Positions 45,690-58,447 are shown, counted from the stretch's first letter. The stretch is DNA of 64,000 bases from Nemophila menziesii (GCA_029959085.1 JARWIR010000042.1:5116544-5180543), one strand, 5' to 3'. The notes: generated by a model not told the origin, from the sequence alone. Program-made: numbers and translations.

Positions 45690-46450
45690 GCAAAAAATTC
45701 CTTGTTTAGATGAGTCAGACCTCAAAGGTATAACAAACTTAATGTGGAGGGTAGTTGTGATTTGATTAAAAGAAAGGATGGGATATGTGGTTTACTAAGA
45801 GACGGTGCTAGATCGTTCTTGGCTGGTTTTTCATGTCCTTGTGTAAGGCCGGTCCTGGGCATAGGCCCAGGAGGCCACCACCTTAGGCCCTAAAAAATTG
45901 GTATTTTTAAGGGCCCCTTTTTAAAAGTATTAAATATTTATATGTACATATGATTATATATTTAAATTCTGTAAATAGCATGAATCATAAGTTAGTTTAT
46001 TGGTAACTTGATATATTTCTTTACGAGGAATTCAAGGTTCAAGTCTTGTCCTACAATAAATTTTTTTATAAAAAAGTTTTTCGGTTTTTTATATAAATAT
46101 TTTTAATGTAAATTTATAGGGGCCCCTATTATGAAATTCGCTTTGGGCCCCAAATATGTCAGGACCGACCCTATCCTTGTGTGGTAGAGTCTTCTCTTTA
46201 TTCAGAAAATTTAGCGCTTCGTTATGGACTGAGATGGGCGGTCAAGCGAGGTATTAAGGATTTATGTATTGAGACTGATTTGAGGGAACACATCTATCGT
46301 GTGGCGAATAAGTGTATGGTCATGCTGGCAAGAAAATGAGCAGATGTATTAGAGACCCATGCAAGTTTTAAAATCCCCAGAATATTTATAGAGCATTATA
46401 ATAAAGATATGAGCGAGTATGCAACTATTAGGATTGCTTTAGACTCCCCT
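45690..46450 (+). pseudogene. LINE RNase H domain split by a hAT element
   Basis: Before the insertion the frame reads VRPQRYNKLNVEGSCD and then KDGICGLLRDGARSFLAGFS, the start of the RNase H-like domain at the C-terminus of plant LINEs (KLNVDGS, GIGGVLRD, ...LAGFS). After the insertion it goes on in the same frame: ESSLYSENLALRYGLRWAVK, then CIETDLRE, matching the family (AE..AL..GL..A...G......E.D). A stop and a decayed end follow. The catalytic Asp of the first strand is changed to Glu (NVEG). Confidence 0.82.
45844..46173. mobile_element. non-autonomous hAT element with perfect 8-bp target duplication
   Basis: The termini are taaggccggtcctg and, in inverted form, caggaccgaccta-like caggaccgaccct + a. 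The direct repeat tccttgtg lies at 45836-45843 and 46174-46181. It is 330 bp, with gggcc-rich ends. Inside is a tRNA-like segment (about 45991-46055) with ggttcaagtcttg as B box. It interrupts the LINE RNase H frame. Confidence 0.92.
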
Positions 46451-46980
46451 TGAAGGTGTTAGTTTTAACTAACGGCTTTTAAACCTCCGATATATGACAA
46501 AGTAGGTTTTCTTTGTTGGTTAATGTGAAAATCCAATAAGAATGTCTTAATTATGTATAGTACATATATGTTTAAACTATTTATTAAAATATCTTCAAGT
46601 TTATAGTAAATATATTCTTTTATTTATTCAAGTCACCAATATATGTGATACATTTTATAACTTACAACAAAAAATATATATTATGTTTTAAAGTTATATT
46701 TTAAAGTTATTAGGATATTTTAAAGAAACTTTCTATTAATAAGAGTTTTCATAAGAAAGCATCAAAATTGAAATATAATATTTTTTCAATAAATATAAGA
46801 ATTGAGATCGTGTAAATTAGTATTATTACATAACTAGGAAATATATAGATCTATCCTTAAAAAATTTAGATAAAAATCTAGATTTTTTTTCCAATTTTAA
46901 AGTTATCATAATAATTTTAGATAGATAAATCGTTGCATAAAAAAGGTGTGTCTCCTTAAGTTGTTTAGTTAAACAATTAT
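46450..46980. other. no gene seen
   Basis: AT-rich and non-coding. Confidence 0.5.
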
Positions 46981-46984
46981 TTGG

Positions 46985-49130
46985 TATTCAAGAAAGACAA
47001 AACTTGGAAAATATTTTGGCATTCCGTTATTGTCAAAAGTAGTCCAAAGTTGAGACACTCACGGGGATTACAGATAACATCATCTTCGTTATTAAGGGCC
47101 TGTTTTGTATTTAGGAGGGAAAAAATAATAAAGGAAAACAATGAAAAATTATAAAAAAAAAAGATTTTTTTTGTTTGGATTCAAAATTTTTATAAAAGAA
47201 GATTTTATAAAAGATTTTGGATATTTATTGTTTGGATTAAAAAATACAAAAGAAAAAAAAGAGATTTAATTTTGGCCTCTAATCCTTCAAAAAATTCTTT
47301 TCTTTCCATTTGACTCCAATTCGGAGTGATAATAAATATGGATACTGGAGTGATTTTTGGAATGGTCTCCTTCCTTTTCTTTTATAAGATTTTCTAATAC
47401 GAACAATGTAAAAAATAAAAAATTATTTTTATTCTATTCATTTCTTTCTGTTTCTCTCAATCCAAACAGACTCTGCATATGGTTGGAAAGCGAAACTATT
47501 GTTGGAAGGAGGAAAGAAAGTATTGATTAAACATGTTCTTCAGGCAAATCCTGCCTACGCTATGTCAATCTTTTATTTTTCAAAAATATTTTGTAAAAAT
47601 ATATCTGGTATGATTACAAACTTTTGGTGGAATTCAAGCAGGCAAAATCGGATCCACTAGGTTGCATGAGAAAAACTACCAGTCTGTAAGATGGTTGGTG
47701 GACTAGGTATTCACAACTTTAAAAGGATGAACATTGAGCTATTGGCGACATAGGCATGGCAAATAATTCATCATCTGAGATCTTTGGCGTCTCGTCTTTT
47801 AAAATGTATATATTTTCATAACAAATCATGGTCGTGGACAAGTATCTTGGAGGGTCGAGATTTTCTTTGGAAGAATAACCAATATCAGATTGGTAATGGC
47901 GAAAGCATAAAAGTTAGCGAACATAAGTGGTTATATACATGTTGTCAACTTAAAAAGCCAATAAATTCTAGTATTAACTTCATGTCGTGACTCATGCTGG
48001 ATGATGGAAACAATTGGAACAGTTACTTGGGGACAATTTTCCAGCACCAATAGTCTCTTACAACAAAATTTTCACAACGTGGGTGGCCATATAAATTCAT
48101 ATGGCTTCATTCCAAAACATATACTTACTCAACAAAGCCGGGTTATCACCTTTTTTGCATACAGGACATGACAGCTAACCCTCAAACTTCAACAAACAAT
48201 GAGAATTTAGATTCTGAAGTGGAGTTTAGAGTGAAAATCCAACCTCCCAATGAAGGTATGCATTTTAGGATGGAGATGTTGTAAGAATCCGTTACCCACA
48301 CCGCGTAATTTACGACAACACATATGTGTAAGGGATTACAGTTGCTATTGGTGTTCAGATACGGTAGAAACTATTGAACAGTTGATGTTATTTCCCCCGG
48401 TTATTTGTCAAAATCAATGTTGCAAATCCGGTCTTTTAGTACTATGTCGGATACCACAAGTGAGTGGATAATAAAGATTTTTGTACAGATGGGGGTTTAA
48501 TGCTAGATTATTAAATCACATACCTTGGTGATGTTGTGGAACAAATGACTGCAAAAATAAAGGCATATCATGAAATGCAGGTTGTGGATGTGGATATGGC
48601 AGTCCGGTCGACTGAGAAGATGGTCACTGAGTTATATGGCACAAACGGGTCAACAGGTAATCACGATCACTCGGTTTCTACAGCAAGATCGGTTTATATG
48701 GACCCAATTATACTACATGAAATGTCATTTTTGTGTGACACGTCATTTACGAAAATATGACCTTACAAAATATAGTGGAAATTCATAAGATCAATGGGAC
48801 ACAGATAGATTGGTCAAAAGAATTGTAGTGTTCGTTATCGATTGAAGGGGAGGCATATGCAGTGTTGTATGCGACACAACTTTGTGAATCGTATGAGTAT
48901 ACATAGGAAGTTATCTTCTTTGATAACGTTGACTTAGTTCAGGGTATTAAACAACCTTCAACAGAAAGGTGGTTTATTAAGTCGGTGCTTAAAAAGATCA
49001 CAAATGTGGCGAAATATTTCGGTCTTATTACTTTATATTGCTTTTCGAGAATCTTGCAATTTAGCGCAGACATCGTTGCAAAATTGGAGAGAGGAAGGGT
49101 CATAGAGTGAATCTCGACTCACTAGGAATT
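46985..49130 (+). pseudogene. L1-type LINE 3' half: RT end, zf-RVT, RNase H; broken
   Basis: The order of landmarks is GKYFGIPLLSK (family KYLGIP), then, after a MITE, GWKAKLLLEGGKKVLIKHVL and ANPAYAMSIFYF, GGLGIHNFKRMN, the NGESIKVSEHKWL stretch, a zf-RVT with RQHICVRDYSCYWCSDTVET, and finally an RNase H-like domain (EGEAYAVLYATQLCES; LQFSADIVAKLERGR). Many stops and frame changes make it dead. A Copia element inserted just beyond its end. Confidence 0.85.
47090..47475. mobile_element. MITE inserted in the LINE reverse transcriptase
   Basis: The left end is ttaagggcctgttttg and the right end has caatccaaacagactc, an imperfect inverted pair (gcctgttt / aaacaga). Inside are tgtttggatt repeats. 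The LINE frame resumes on the other side. No clean target duplication was found. Confidence 0.6.
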
Positions 49131-49158
49131 TTTTGATAATATAGATAGAGTATGTGCT

Positions 49159-49781
49159 TGTAGAATATATATGTATGTGGTACATTATATATTTGGTGAA
49201 GTGTAGGTCAAGCTATTTGGCTCTTTATTAAGCTCGTGGTGACGTGGCACTATCTTATCCCTTGAGGTTGATTTAAGATCCGACGGCTCATATTTGATCC
49301 TTATGTTTGTCTCGTATAAATAGAAGAAGGGTTGACCAAAGTCATAACCCATTCTCTTCACGCTCACAACTCTCTATCGCCTCTCTCATTCGAAACCCTA
49401 GTTTTTACAGAGTTTAACCTCTAGTTCTTCTTGTAATCGATAGCTTAGCTTCTGGAATTGATATATCTCTTGTAATTTGTGTTAATCATCTTGATTAATC
49501 AGTAGATAGCCATATAATCATAGTTAGGGTTAGAGATTTAGGTTTGAAGCTTGATTGATTTGATTCTTTTGGGTCTGTATTGAGAAGTGTACTGAAACGT
49601 TATAATACTCGTGGCATTATAGTGACTGAGCTACTCTAATTGGAGCTCAACGTGAATGTAAGTCAAATTGACTGAACCACGGTAAAAATCTCGGTGTTCT
49701 TTAATTTCTTGCAAATCTTTCTTATTGTTCTTATATGGGTATTTTGATTTGGAACTTGAATCTAAAGGCAAAATTACGACA
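49159..49781 (+). repeat. 5' LTR of the Copia element
   Basis: Begins tgtagaatatatatgtatgt and ends aaaattacgaca. A TATA-like tataaatag lies near 49315. Confidence 0.93.
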
Positions 49782-49782
49782 G

Positions 49783-49794
49783 TGGTATCAGAGC
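49783..49794 (+). other. primer-binding site for initiator tRNA-Met
   Basis: tggtatcagagc directly follows the 5' LTR and is complementary to the 3' end of plant initiator methionine tRNA, the usual Copia primer. Confidence 0.9.
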
Positions 49795-49932
49795 TCGATT
49801 CTTCAATCTTGGGTATTTTAGACCGTGTGGTCAAATCAAAAGGTTTTATCGATTATTTTCTAGGTTAGGGTTTCTGATTAATCTTGTGGAGTTACAAATT
49901 GAAACTTCTCCGTTCTTGAATCGTATTTTGCG

Positions 49933-50676
49933 ATGACTACTTCTACTCGAATTGATATGTCTGTATTCGATGGGAAAATGGATTTTGGGGTTTGGCAGAA
50001 AAAGATGAGAGTGTTACTCTCTCATCACAAAGTTAGAAGCGCATTACTAGCTGACATTAAAGATTGGCGTGAAGGTGAGCTTGATAAAGAAGCACAAATG
50101 AAAGAAGAGGCTTACAACATTCTTTTCTTAAATCTTTCTGACTCTATCATTCGACAAGTCGATGGTGCTGATACAACTCTTGAGCTGTGGGGTAAATTCG
50201 AAACTTTTTATGCCTCTAAATCTGTGCCTAATCTTGCTTTCTTGAAAGGTTCTTTGTTTAATTATAAAATGGATATTTCTAAATCTATTGATGAGAATTT
50301 AGATGAATTTACGAAAATGTTTCTTGAGCTTAAATGTACTACTATGTCCTTAGATGATACTAGTAAATGTATGATCTTTTTAAATGTTATACCTGAATCT
50401 TTCCAAGTTTTTAAAGATGTGTTCAGATTTGCTAATACTGTGCATGAATATGATCAAGTTGTTACATGTCTAAAAACTAGAGAAAATGAACTTAAGTCCC
50501 TTAAAATAATTGGAATTAACATGTTTGTAAACCCTAGAACAGATACTTCCTTGAATCTTGACTTAGCTAAGAATAAGAAAGGAAAGAAAACCACTAGTTC
50601 TATAATTAAAGAAACTAGGAAGTGTTTTCATTGTGGAAAAGTTGGACATTTGAAAAAAAAAAATTGTTCAAGTTGA
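49933..50676 (+). pseudogene. Copia gag, truncated at the zinc knuckle
   Basis: A 247-residue frame carries the Copia gag (UBN2-type) domain: FDGKMDFGVWQKKMRVLLS near the start, then LWGKFETFYASKS and a C-terminal zinc knuckle CFHCGKVGHLKKK. A run of A at about 50655-50666 shifts the frame. The knuckle has one residue too many before its last Cys, and a stop follows. In the next frame, protease sequence goes on, so the normal protein would be a gag-pol fusion. Confidence 0.85.
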
Positions 50677-51540
50677 AAAATAAATAGAATGCTAATGAAT
50701 CTATTGTTGCTAGTGTGCCTAAGACTAATGATGATGTATTTGAAGTACTGCATGTCAATAATATGTCTAATCATGCTAGTTGGATACTTGATTCTGGTTG
50801 TACCTTTCACTGTGCCATATACTTGAACTATTTCATGATGTTACTTATGTGAACAATGAGACTGTATATATGGGAAATAACAATACTTGTGAGGTAAAAG
50901 GTATAGGGAAAGTGAATTTGAGAATAGATTCTGGTAAGTGCAGTGTTCTTACTAATGTGAGGTATATTCCTGATTTAAAAAGAAACTTGATTTCTTTGGG
51001 TGCTTTAGATGATCTTGGTTGTGTTCTCAATGTGTCTAAAGGTGTGATACATGTGTATAAAGGTTATAAATTGCTTTTAACAGTTACTAAACATGCTGGC
51101 TTGTATGTGCTTAATGGAACTCATACCACTGAAAAGTGGCATCTGAGGCTAGGTCATATGAGTCAAACAAGGACTCGGTGTACTTAGAAAACATGGTATG
51201 CTTGGAAAGGACACCGTAGGTAACCTTCCTTTCGGTGAAACATGTGTCGTGGGTAAGCAACATAGGTAAGTTTCAAGCCTGGAACTCATAAATCCAAGGC
51301 TTATCTTGAATATGTTCATGTAGAGTCCTGAGAGGTATGATGCTCATGGTAACTTTAGATACTTCCTCTTGGTTGATGATTATAGTATGAGAGTTTGGAC
51401 TTTCTTACTTAAAACAAAAAATGAAACTTTTCAAAAAATCAAAGAATGGAAGTCTTTAGAGGAAAATCAAACTGGTTTGTCTTTAAAGGTTTTAAGAAAA
51501 AAATGGGGTAGCAGAAAGGATGAACTGAACACTCCTTGAA
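50677..51540 (+). pseudogene. Copia protease and integrase N-terminal relic
   Basis: After the frame shift comes the protease active-site text WILDSGCTFH (about 50783), then a 129-residue frame (50798-51187) ending with the pre-integrase motif WHLRLGHMS (about 51136). The integrase core survives as short pieces (LLVDDYSMRVWTFLLKTKNE near 51370) before the sequence degenerates. Most of the integrase is missing. Confidence 0.8.
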
Positions 51541-51829
51541 AAAGTCAAATGCATTTTTTTCACCTCTGGTTTACCTAAATAATTTTGAGGGGAAGCTCTG
51601 TGCACAACTACTTACTTGGTCAATAGGAGTCCAAACAGGTCAATAGACCTCAAAACTCCTATGGAGGTGTGGAAGGGCCAAAAGCCTGACCTATCAATTC
51701 TTTGACCCTTTGGGTGTGTTGTATATGCACACATAAAGAAGGGTAAGTTGGATCCCAGGTCTATAAAATGCATAATGTTGGGGGTATCAAAAGCAACATG
51801 GTGTAAAAGGTTACAGACTTTGAAAAAGA

Positions 51830-53065
51830 TAGTAAAGGTTTCAAAGTTATAGTTAGCAGAGATGTTGTATTTGATGAACTAACATTTCCCCTTAAAGTTG
51901 ATGCAGATACAGGTCATGATGCTACACCTGAACTTGTAACTCCTCAGCAACTGGTGGGAGTTGAGAGAGAGGTGGAGCCTGACATTACTAGTCCAGTTTG
52001 AGACCATGGAGCTGATCAAAACCCAGCCCATGATGAAGCAGAAGCTCCTGAGTAAACTGAAGGTAATGATCGGCTTCCAAAGTCATCAACAGGGCAACTC
52101 CAAAGTTATAAACTTACTAGAGATAGAGTAAGGAGGGAAACAAGAACAGCTGCTAGGTATACATATCCAGACCTTGTATACACTACTTTGAATGCTTCAG
52201 TTGAGGTAATAAACACTAAACCTACCTCTTATGTGGATGCTACGGAATCTAAGGATTTTGTTAAGTGGAATGAGGCTATGAAGGATGAAATCATGTCCCT
52301 TAATGAGAATAAAACCTGGGTTTTGGTTACCTGATAAATAGAAAGTAGTTGAATGTAGGTGGTTGTTTAAATTGAAATAAAGCATTTCTAAGACTGATCC
52401 ACCTAGATACAAGGCTAGGCTTGTGGCTAAGGGCTATACACAGAGGGAGGGAATAGATTTCAATGATATTCTCACCTGTAGTAAAATTTAAAACCATTAG
52501 AGTAATGCTTGCTTATGCTGCTTGATGTGATCTTGAAATTGAACAGATAGATGTTAAAACTGCATTCTTACACGGTGACTTAGAAGAAACCATTTTTATG
52601 AGACAGCCTGAGGGTTTTATTGACCCTAACCTTCCTGATCATGTGTGTTTATTGACAAAATCTTTATATGGTCTGAAACAATCACCTAGACAATGGTATA
52701 ATAAATTTGATTCTTTTATGCTTAAATGTAACTTTGTAAGATCTGAGTATGATGCTTGTTTCTGTATTTCTATCAAAACTGATCAACATGTTTATGTGCT
52801 ACTATATGTTGATGATATGCTCATTATTTCTAAATCTTTGAAATGCATATCTAAGTTAAAGAAAAAACTGAGTAGTAAATTTGATATGAAAGATCTTGGT
52901 AATGCTGGGAAGATACTTGGCATGGTAATTGATAGAAATAGAGGAGAATGCATGATTAAGTTACATCAGGAACCTTATTTGAGAAAAGTTGTTTCAAAAT
53001 TTGGTAGCTTGAATTGCAAAAGTGTAATGACTCCTTTGGCTGGTCATTTTGTTTTATCTAAATAG
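51830..53065 (+). pseudogene. Copia reverse transcriptase
   Basis: Start region with stops: NEAMKDEIMSLNENKTWVLV, RYKARLVAKGYTQREGIDF. The clean frame 52598-53065 carries QPEGFIDP, SLYGLKQSPRQWY and the catalytic YVDDM box (about 52804-52818), then FDMKDLG. The catalytic Asp pair is kept, but the frame upstream is broken by stops and a shift, so no full enzyme can be made. Confidence 0.88.
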
Positions 53066-53715
53066 TTGTGCCCCAAGTCTCAATCAGACATTGTTAATGT
53101 GAGTTCATTCCCTTATGCAAATGTGATTGGTTCATTAATGTATGCTTGATTAGTACTAGACCAGATTTGTCTTTTGTTATATCCCTTTTGAGAAGGTATA
53201 TGACTAATCCTGGATGGGATCATTGGTGTGCACTGAAACATGTACTGACTTATGTTAGCAGTACACTTGAAGTTGGACTTTGATATGGTAATCACAGTAT
53301 TTATTTTAAATTAGTAGGTTATGTGGACTCTGATTTTGCAGGTGATAGGGATTCAAGAAAATCCACCACCTCTTACTGTTTTACACTTGGAGGAAACTGT
53401 ATATCCTGGAAATCTCAACTTTAGCCTTTAGTTGCTCTATCAACTACTGAGGCTGAGTATGTAGCTATTACTGATTCAGCTAAAGAAGTTATTTGGCTTC
53501 AAAACTTATTATCTGAAGCTTGTGCTGTAAATGGAAAGGTTACTATATTTTCTGACAGTCAAAGTGCAATTCAACTTAGTAAGAATCATGTGTATCATGA
53601 GAGAACTAAGCATATAGATGTAGAATTTTATTACGTTAGAAATGTGTTATCAAGTGGTGAAGTTAAGTTGCTAAAGATCCCAACTGAGGGTAACCCTGCA
53701 TATTTTGGTACTTAA
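53066..53715 (+). pseudogene. Copia RNase H relic
   Basis: Pieces in order: [63 protein letters not shown]-type motif (given here in short parts). These are the Copia RNase H landmarks, with several in-frame stops before them. A long stretch without coding capacity leads to the 3' LTR. Confidence 0.85.
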
Positions 53716-53886
53716 ATTGTTACTAATGTCAAATCCAAGCATTGCTTGGATTTGTTATTTGCTGGTTGAGTGTTGTGCAGAAACTTGAGCTGAGAAGATG
53801 ATGGAGATGGTTTAGTCACTAGTATACCATGGAGTCTTGCAGTTTCAGGTGGAGTTGGTGGTGAAGATACACTTCAAGGTGTAGAT

Positions 53887-54509
53887 TGTAGAATATATAT
53901 GTATGTGGTACATTATATATTTGGTGAAGTGTAGGTCAAGCTGTTTGTCTCTTTATTAAACTCGTGGTAACGTGGCACTATCTTATCCCTTGAGGTTGAT
54001 TTAAGATCCGACAGCTCATATTTGATCATTTCTTCTGTCCATATAAATAGAAGAAGAGTTGACCGAAGTCATAACATATTCTCTTCATGCTCACAACTCT
54101 CTCTCGACTCTCTCATTCGAAACCCTAGTTTTTAAAGAGTTTAATCTGTGGTTTTTCTTGTAATCGATAACTTAGCTTCTTGAATTGATATATCTCTTGT
54201 AATTTGTGATAATCATCTTGATTAATCACTAGATAGCCTTATACTCATAGTTAGGGTTAGAGAATTAGGTTTGAAACTTGATTGATTCGATTCTTTTGGG
54301 TTTGTATTGAGAAGTGTACTGAAACGTTGTAATACTCGTGGCATTAGAGTGACTGAACTACTCTCATTGAAACTCAACGTGGATGTAGGTCAAATTGACT
54401 AAACTACGGTAAAAAACTTGGTGTTATTTAATTTCTCGTAAATCTTTTTTATTGTTCTAATCTGGGTATTTTTGATTTGAAACTTGAATTTAAAGGCAAA
54501 ATTACAACC
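53887..54509 (+). repeat. 3' LTR of the Copia element
   Basis: Begins tgtagaatatatatgtatgt and has the same length as the 5' LTR. It ends acaacc instead of acgaca, so the terminal CA has mutated. Confidence 0.9.
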
Positions 54510-54762
54510 GTACTAAATGTGCTAAATATAGTTTTGAAGAAAAAAATTGAATTAGTTTATATTTAATTTTTGGTCGAATATTTGGTAGGTTGAATATCAT
54601 TAAATATCATGAGGTAATTAATTTCCTTGCCTTTGAATTGGGAGTAGAAGATGGGACCTTGTCAGTGGAGTCCCACATGACAGAACCTAGCTAACTTGGT
54701 TGCCAGATTCGTCGTGTGTGTGAATTAACTTGGTAGTGTCGGTGGGTTTTTTAATTCCTTTA

Positions 54763-54809
54763 AATACTGCATTAATTGTTTTTTTTTTGGATGGAATACT
54801 GCATTAATT
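54763..54809 (-). mobile_element. micro-retroinsertion with 15-bp target duplication
   Basis: The direct repeat aatactgcattaatt lies at 54763-54777 and 54795-54809. The 17-bp insert is g, a T run, then ggatgg: a few bases plus poly(A) on the minus strand. Confidence 0.85.
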
Positions 54810-54910
54810 CGTTGTGGTTGTTTTTCAACTATGTCCCTAAAGCTTGTGGTATTTCTGGTGTGGTTTCATTTTTAAGGGTAAACGCGTTACTCCCCTCGCG
54901 CTAAGAATAA

Positions 54911-54954
54911 AAATTATCTAAGAAACCTGACCCAAAAAAAAATCATCTAAGAAA
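54911..54954 (+). mobile_element. micro-retroinsertion with a near-perfect 15-bp target duplication
   Basis: aaattatctaagaaa (54911-54925) and aaatcatctaagaaa (54940-54954) differ by one base. The 14-bp insert is cctgaccc plus a run of A. Confidence 0.7.
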
Positions 54955-55535
54955 ACCAATTGGTTAGCTCTTTGCTATTTCTTCAATCTTTAAATAGAAT
55001 AAAGTAAAAAATTAAGGTTCAAATTTTTTCCCTAAACATAGGTACCTAGTTCTAATTTACTTAAAGATATGCATAGAAAAACGTGTATATTTCACATGGA
55101 ATTAGTCGTGGTACACGAAAATTGGCCCAGATACTCATTTATTAAAAAAAAATCGTCTAAGAATAATCATAATATATACCATGGACTAAAAATTATATAC
55201 ATTTTTTAGATCGAAAATAACTTTTAAATTTCGGTATTTAATTATCTTTCATTTTTCCAATAATACATAATTAAAATTATTTTATTAATAAATAAAAACA
55301 AAATATTATGAGATTAAATTGATTTTTAGGTTTTTATAGAAATATTTCAATTATAATTTACTAAGGAAAAATAAAAAATATATACATTTAGCGTATATAT
55401 GTGTGCAAGAAAATTGAGTGTATCACTGAGAACTCCATTTGAGACTGTCGTATGAGGAAAGAAAGATATATTGGCTCACTTGAGATATACTATGTAGACC
55501 AAAGTTTAAGAAGGGTTTGAGTTAAGAGATGTAAG
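54955..55535. other. no gene seen
   Basis: AT-rich and non-coding. Confidence 0.5.
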
Positions 55536-55539
55536 GAGC

Positions 55540-56690
55540 TATAATATAGCGCTTCTCGCTAAACTTGGTTAGAAAGTTCTCCAAGATAACAAATGTTATA
55601 GGGTGCAACTATCATCCAAAAGTACTTTCGGGATGACTTTATGTGCAGGGAGGCAAACCCCCAGACTCACGAATGTGTAAAGTTATTTCGGAAGGTCGAA
55701 AAACGCTACTAAATAGGATAGTCAAAGTGGAGGATGAGAACGGGTCATGGTACAAGTAGGTACATGAGGCATCCAAGATGTTCTAGGTTAAATAATCTTA
55801 TCAAGCCTTGGTACCTATTTTCATGAGTAGGAATTTCAAGTAGGATGTTATTTGGTCATTAAAATGCCCACAAAAGTCTTAGGTCCTACTCTGGCGAGTA
55901 GTGTTGGAACATATCCCAAGGTTTGTAAGTGTTTTGCACCAATGTGATTGATTCACGTGTGTGTAGTAGATGTGGGGTGGCGAACGAGTCAACAACACAT
56001 ATAGTTTGTGATTCTGGCAGTGCTAGATCACTTTGGATGGGTTGGACAACAACCATTGGTCGCGTAACAAGTTGGTAATTGCTCGGAGGAAAGAGGTGAC
56101 AATAACTCAAAGGCAAGGCTGCTAGACAATGACTGGTGGGGGAAAGCTGTTGGTTTCCAGTGAGCAGGTGGAAGAAGTCAAACTATGGCTTGTGATGACA
56201 TCATTGGTGTGGATATTATGAAGCGATCAAAATAATATGTGATGGGACGAGTAATAATTAATTTACCACATTCTCATTTCGAGTTGGAGTACAAAGTTAT
56301 GCTAAAGATTTTATATAGAAATAGGGTATGGAAAGTAATGGCTGGTGAATTACTTCGATTGGGACTATGCTAGTCGAGTTGGCTAGGCCATTAATCAGAG
56401 TTAAACTAGATATAGGTGGATCATATGATGAAACCTAAGGCATTGAAGACGAGTGTTTATGTACGCCAATGTAACTATTTATGCGGGTTCGTGTGGGTGA
56501 ACAATGACAGATTGTCGTATCATACAGAGTGAAAGCTTTATTTTATGGACTTCAAATGGTCAAACTGAGGGTACTAGATGGTGTATTTGAGACGGATGGT
56601 GGAAACTTCGGAAATCATCTTGATGCGGCATCAAAGTCATGTAAGGATATATTTGGTATGTATGAAATTTCAATTTTAATTATATTTATC
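55540..56690 (+). pseudogene. L1-type LINE 3' end relic: zf-RVT and RNase H
   Basis: It begins IALLAKLG-stop-KVLQDNKCY (family LALLAKQGWRL), then KYFRDDFMCREANPQ, then a zf-RVT text SRCGVANESTTHIVCDSGSA with the LW partner, and an RNase H-like domain (VKLDIGGSYDET, then YRVKALFYGLQMVKLRVLDG, VFETDGGN; family VKLNVDGA, AEA.AL..GL..A, VETD). Stops and frame changes are frequent. Confidence 0.75.
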
Positions 56691-57133
56691 TGAAAACACA
56701 TGCATACACATATTGGATGACAACAATAGGTGCATTGTCATCAATAAAACTGTGTAATTATCAAGATCCATTAGATAATTTATGAGGCTTATTACTCATG
56801 ATATGAATGCACAATCCACTATTAGAGGTAGTTTGAACACCCAATTAGTGATTAGTAACTTTTACTTACTAACCTTTGGCCTTATGCGGAAATATGTTTT
56901 AAAAGATACATATTGATTCGTATATCTTTTCATCAATAATAATAAAAAAATATCTAAATTAATTTTAATCTCTAAAAAGATTAGGGTCAAAATTTACTCG
57001 TAAAAGTTTATAAATTTTACCTATCAAAATCCTACATAGATATTGTTACTTTTTTTCTTTGAATGTTGATGTAACTCTATCCATTAAAATCAAATATTTT
57101 ACAATTAATTTATTATTTTCATAATCATTCATT

Positions 57134-57280
57134 TGTTTAGTATATATTTTTTTTGAATACATGAGAGAGCCATTTTGGATTCGAGTCATTTTGACTCCAA
57201 TGAGATTCGATTCCAGAACCTTTTAGTCTCTGCGGAGTAACCTAACTATTAGGCCAACTATCAATATCTGTGTAGTATAT
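57134..57280 (-). mobile_element. tRNA-type SINE with 12-bp target duplication
   Basis: The reverse complement has an A box (ttggcctaatagttaggtt), a B box (ggttctggaatcgaatct), the segment cgaatccaaaatggctctct shared with the SINE at 28522, and a poly(A) tail. The duplication is tgtttagtatat (57134-57145) and tgtgtagtatat (57269-57280). The element is nearly full length, about 123 bp. Confidence 0.85.
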
Positions 57281-58110
57281 TTTCGGTAATTCATAATTAT
57301 TGAATCCTCCAATATTCTTAACCGCTAAAATATCAACATTTCAAAATTATTTTATTTTTACATCCAAACTTGGGATTTTTTTGGGTCGATCAAGAGAATT
57401 AAAAGAACCTTCTTCGACATGATCTTTTGAGGATAGCATATGCAATGACAGTTAAGGATTGGTTCACTTTCTTTAGTGGGTCCATAAAATACTTTAATAG
57501 AAAAATAAAAACGAACATGGCATGATGTTAATAAACACGTAAGTAAAACATCGTTTTAGAAAGTCCAAATTATTTTTTCAGACGAAAAATATTAAATCTC
57601 TTAAAAAAAGCAGAAGATTATGAAATTGAACCTATCACACTTAAACTTACGCTTCAATTATTAAAATAAAGTTTGGATTATTGGGTGACTTTATACTTCA
57701 TCCACTACAAATGTGACAAAATAGTAAAATGATTTATTTGGCATGTGGAAGTTATCTTTTTGCTATTGTCTTTGGTGTGTACAGCTCATATATTGGTGTT
57801 TTTTGGGTGATAAAAGTATTTAGTTGGTGGGTCAAATAAGTCATAAGTTGATTTTGATTTTATTTATGTAGGTGCTAAGTCAGTTGTCACTTGTCAGGCA
57901 ATCTTCATGGAAGAAAGGAAAATGAAAGATACTCTTTAGTTGGCAACTTGTGAAGCTTCGACACTTCGCTATATAAGAATAATATGAGGCTTACAAGAAT
58001 TTGACCTTTGCTTTATACTAATTGAAATGTTGAGAGAAAAAATTTCCAATTGAGATTTTGCCAAGGAGCACCCTTGCTATGTATATTGGAGATAAGTTTC
58101 ATTATAGCCT
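57281..58110. other. no gene seen
   Basis: AT-rich and non-coding. Confidence 0.5.
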
Positions 58111-58114
58111 CGAT

Positions 58115-58173
58115 AAATAAGGTGAGTTAGTGTCGTCCAAAAAAAAAATAAAAAAAAAATAAGGTGAGTTAGT
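58115..58173 (+). mobile_element. micro-retroinsertion with 17-bp target duplication
   Basis: The direct repeat aaataaggtgagttagt lies at 58115-58131 and 58157-58173. The 25-bp insert is gtcgtcc plus an A-rich tail. Confidence 0.85.
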
Positions 58174-58445
58174 CTCGATAAATAAGATAACAAGTGTATT
58201 TGTAATGTAATATATTACTAAATTGATCCATATACGAAAGATATGTATGTATTATAAGATTTACTAAGTATTGGTTTGGGCTCAAATGAGCCTATGTTTT
58301 CTCTAAGACACACTTTCTAAGAAAGTTAGAAAACACCACGTATGGGACAAAAAAAAAAAAAAAAATCATCACATACCATCATTCACCGTCTTACCCTTCT
58401 TATCCTTAAATTTCACGCTCATCTTTTTCTTCTTGTTGCTTTACC

Positions 58446-58447
<2 letters not shown>

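Larger units (their letters stand above)
49159..54509 (+). mobile_element. Copia-type LTR retrotransposon, full-length but defective
   Basis: Two 623-bp LTRs bound an internal region of about 4.1 kb. The order is gag, protease, integrase, reverse transcriptase, RNase H, which is the Copia order. The flanking pentamers gtgct (49154-49158) and gtact (54510-54514) are probably a target duplication with one change. About 60 differences between the LTRs, counted by eye, give roughly 90% identity, so the insertion is old. Multiple stops and a large deletion in integrase make it inactive. Confidence 0.93.
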
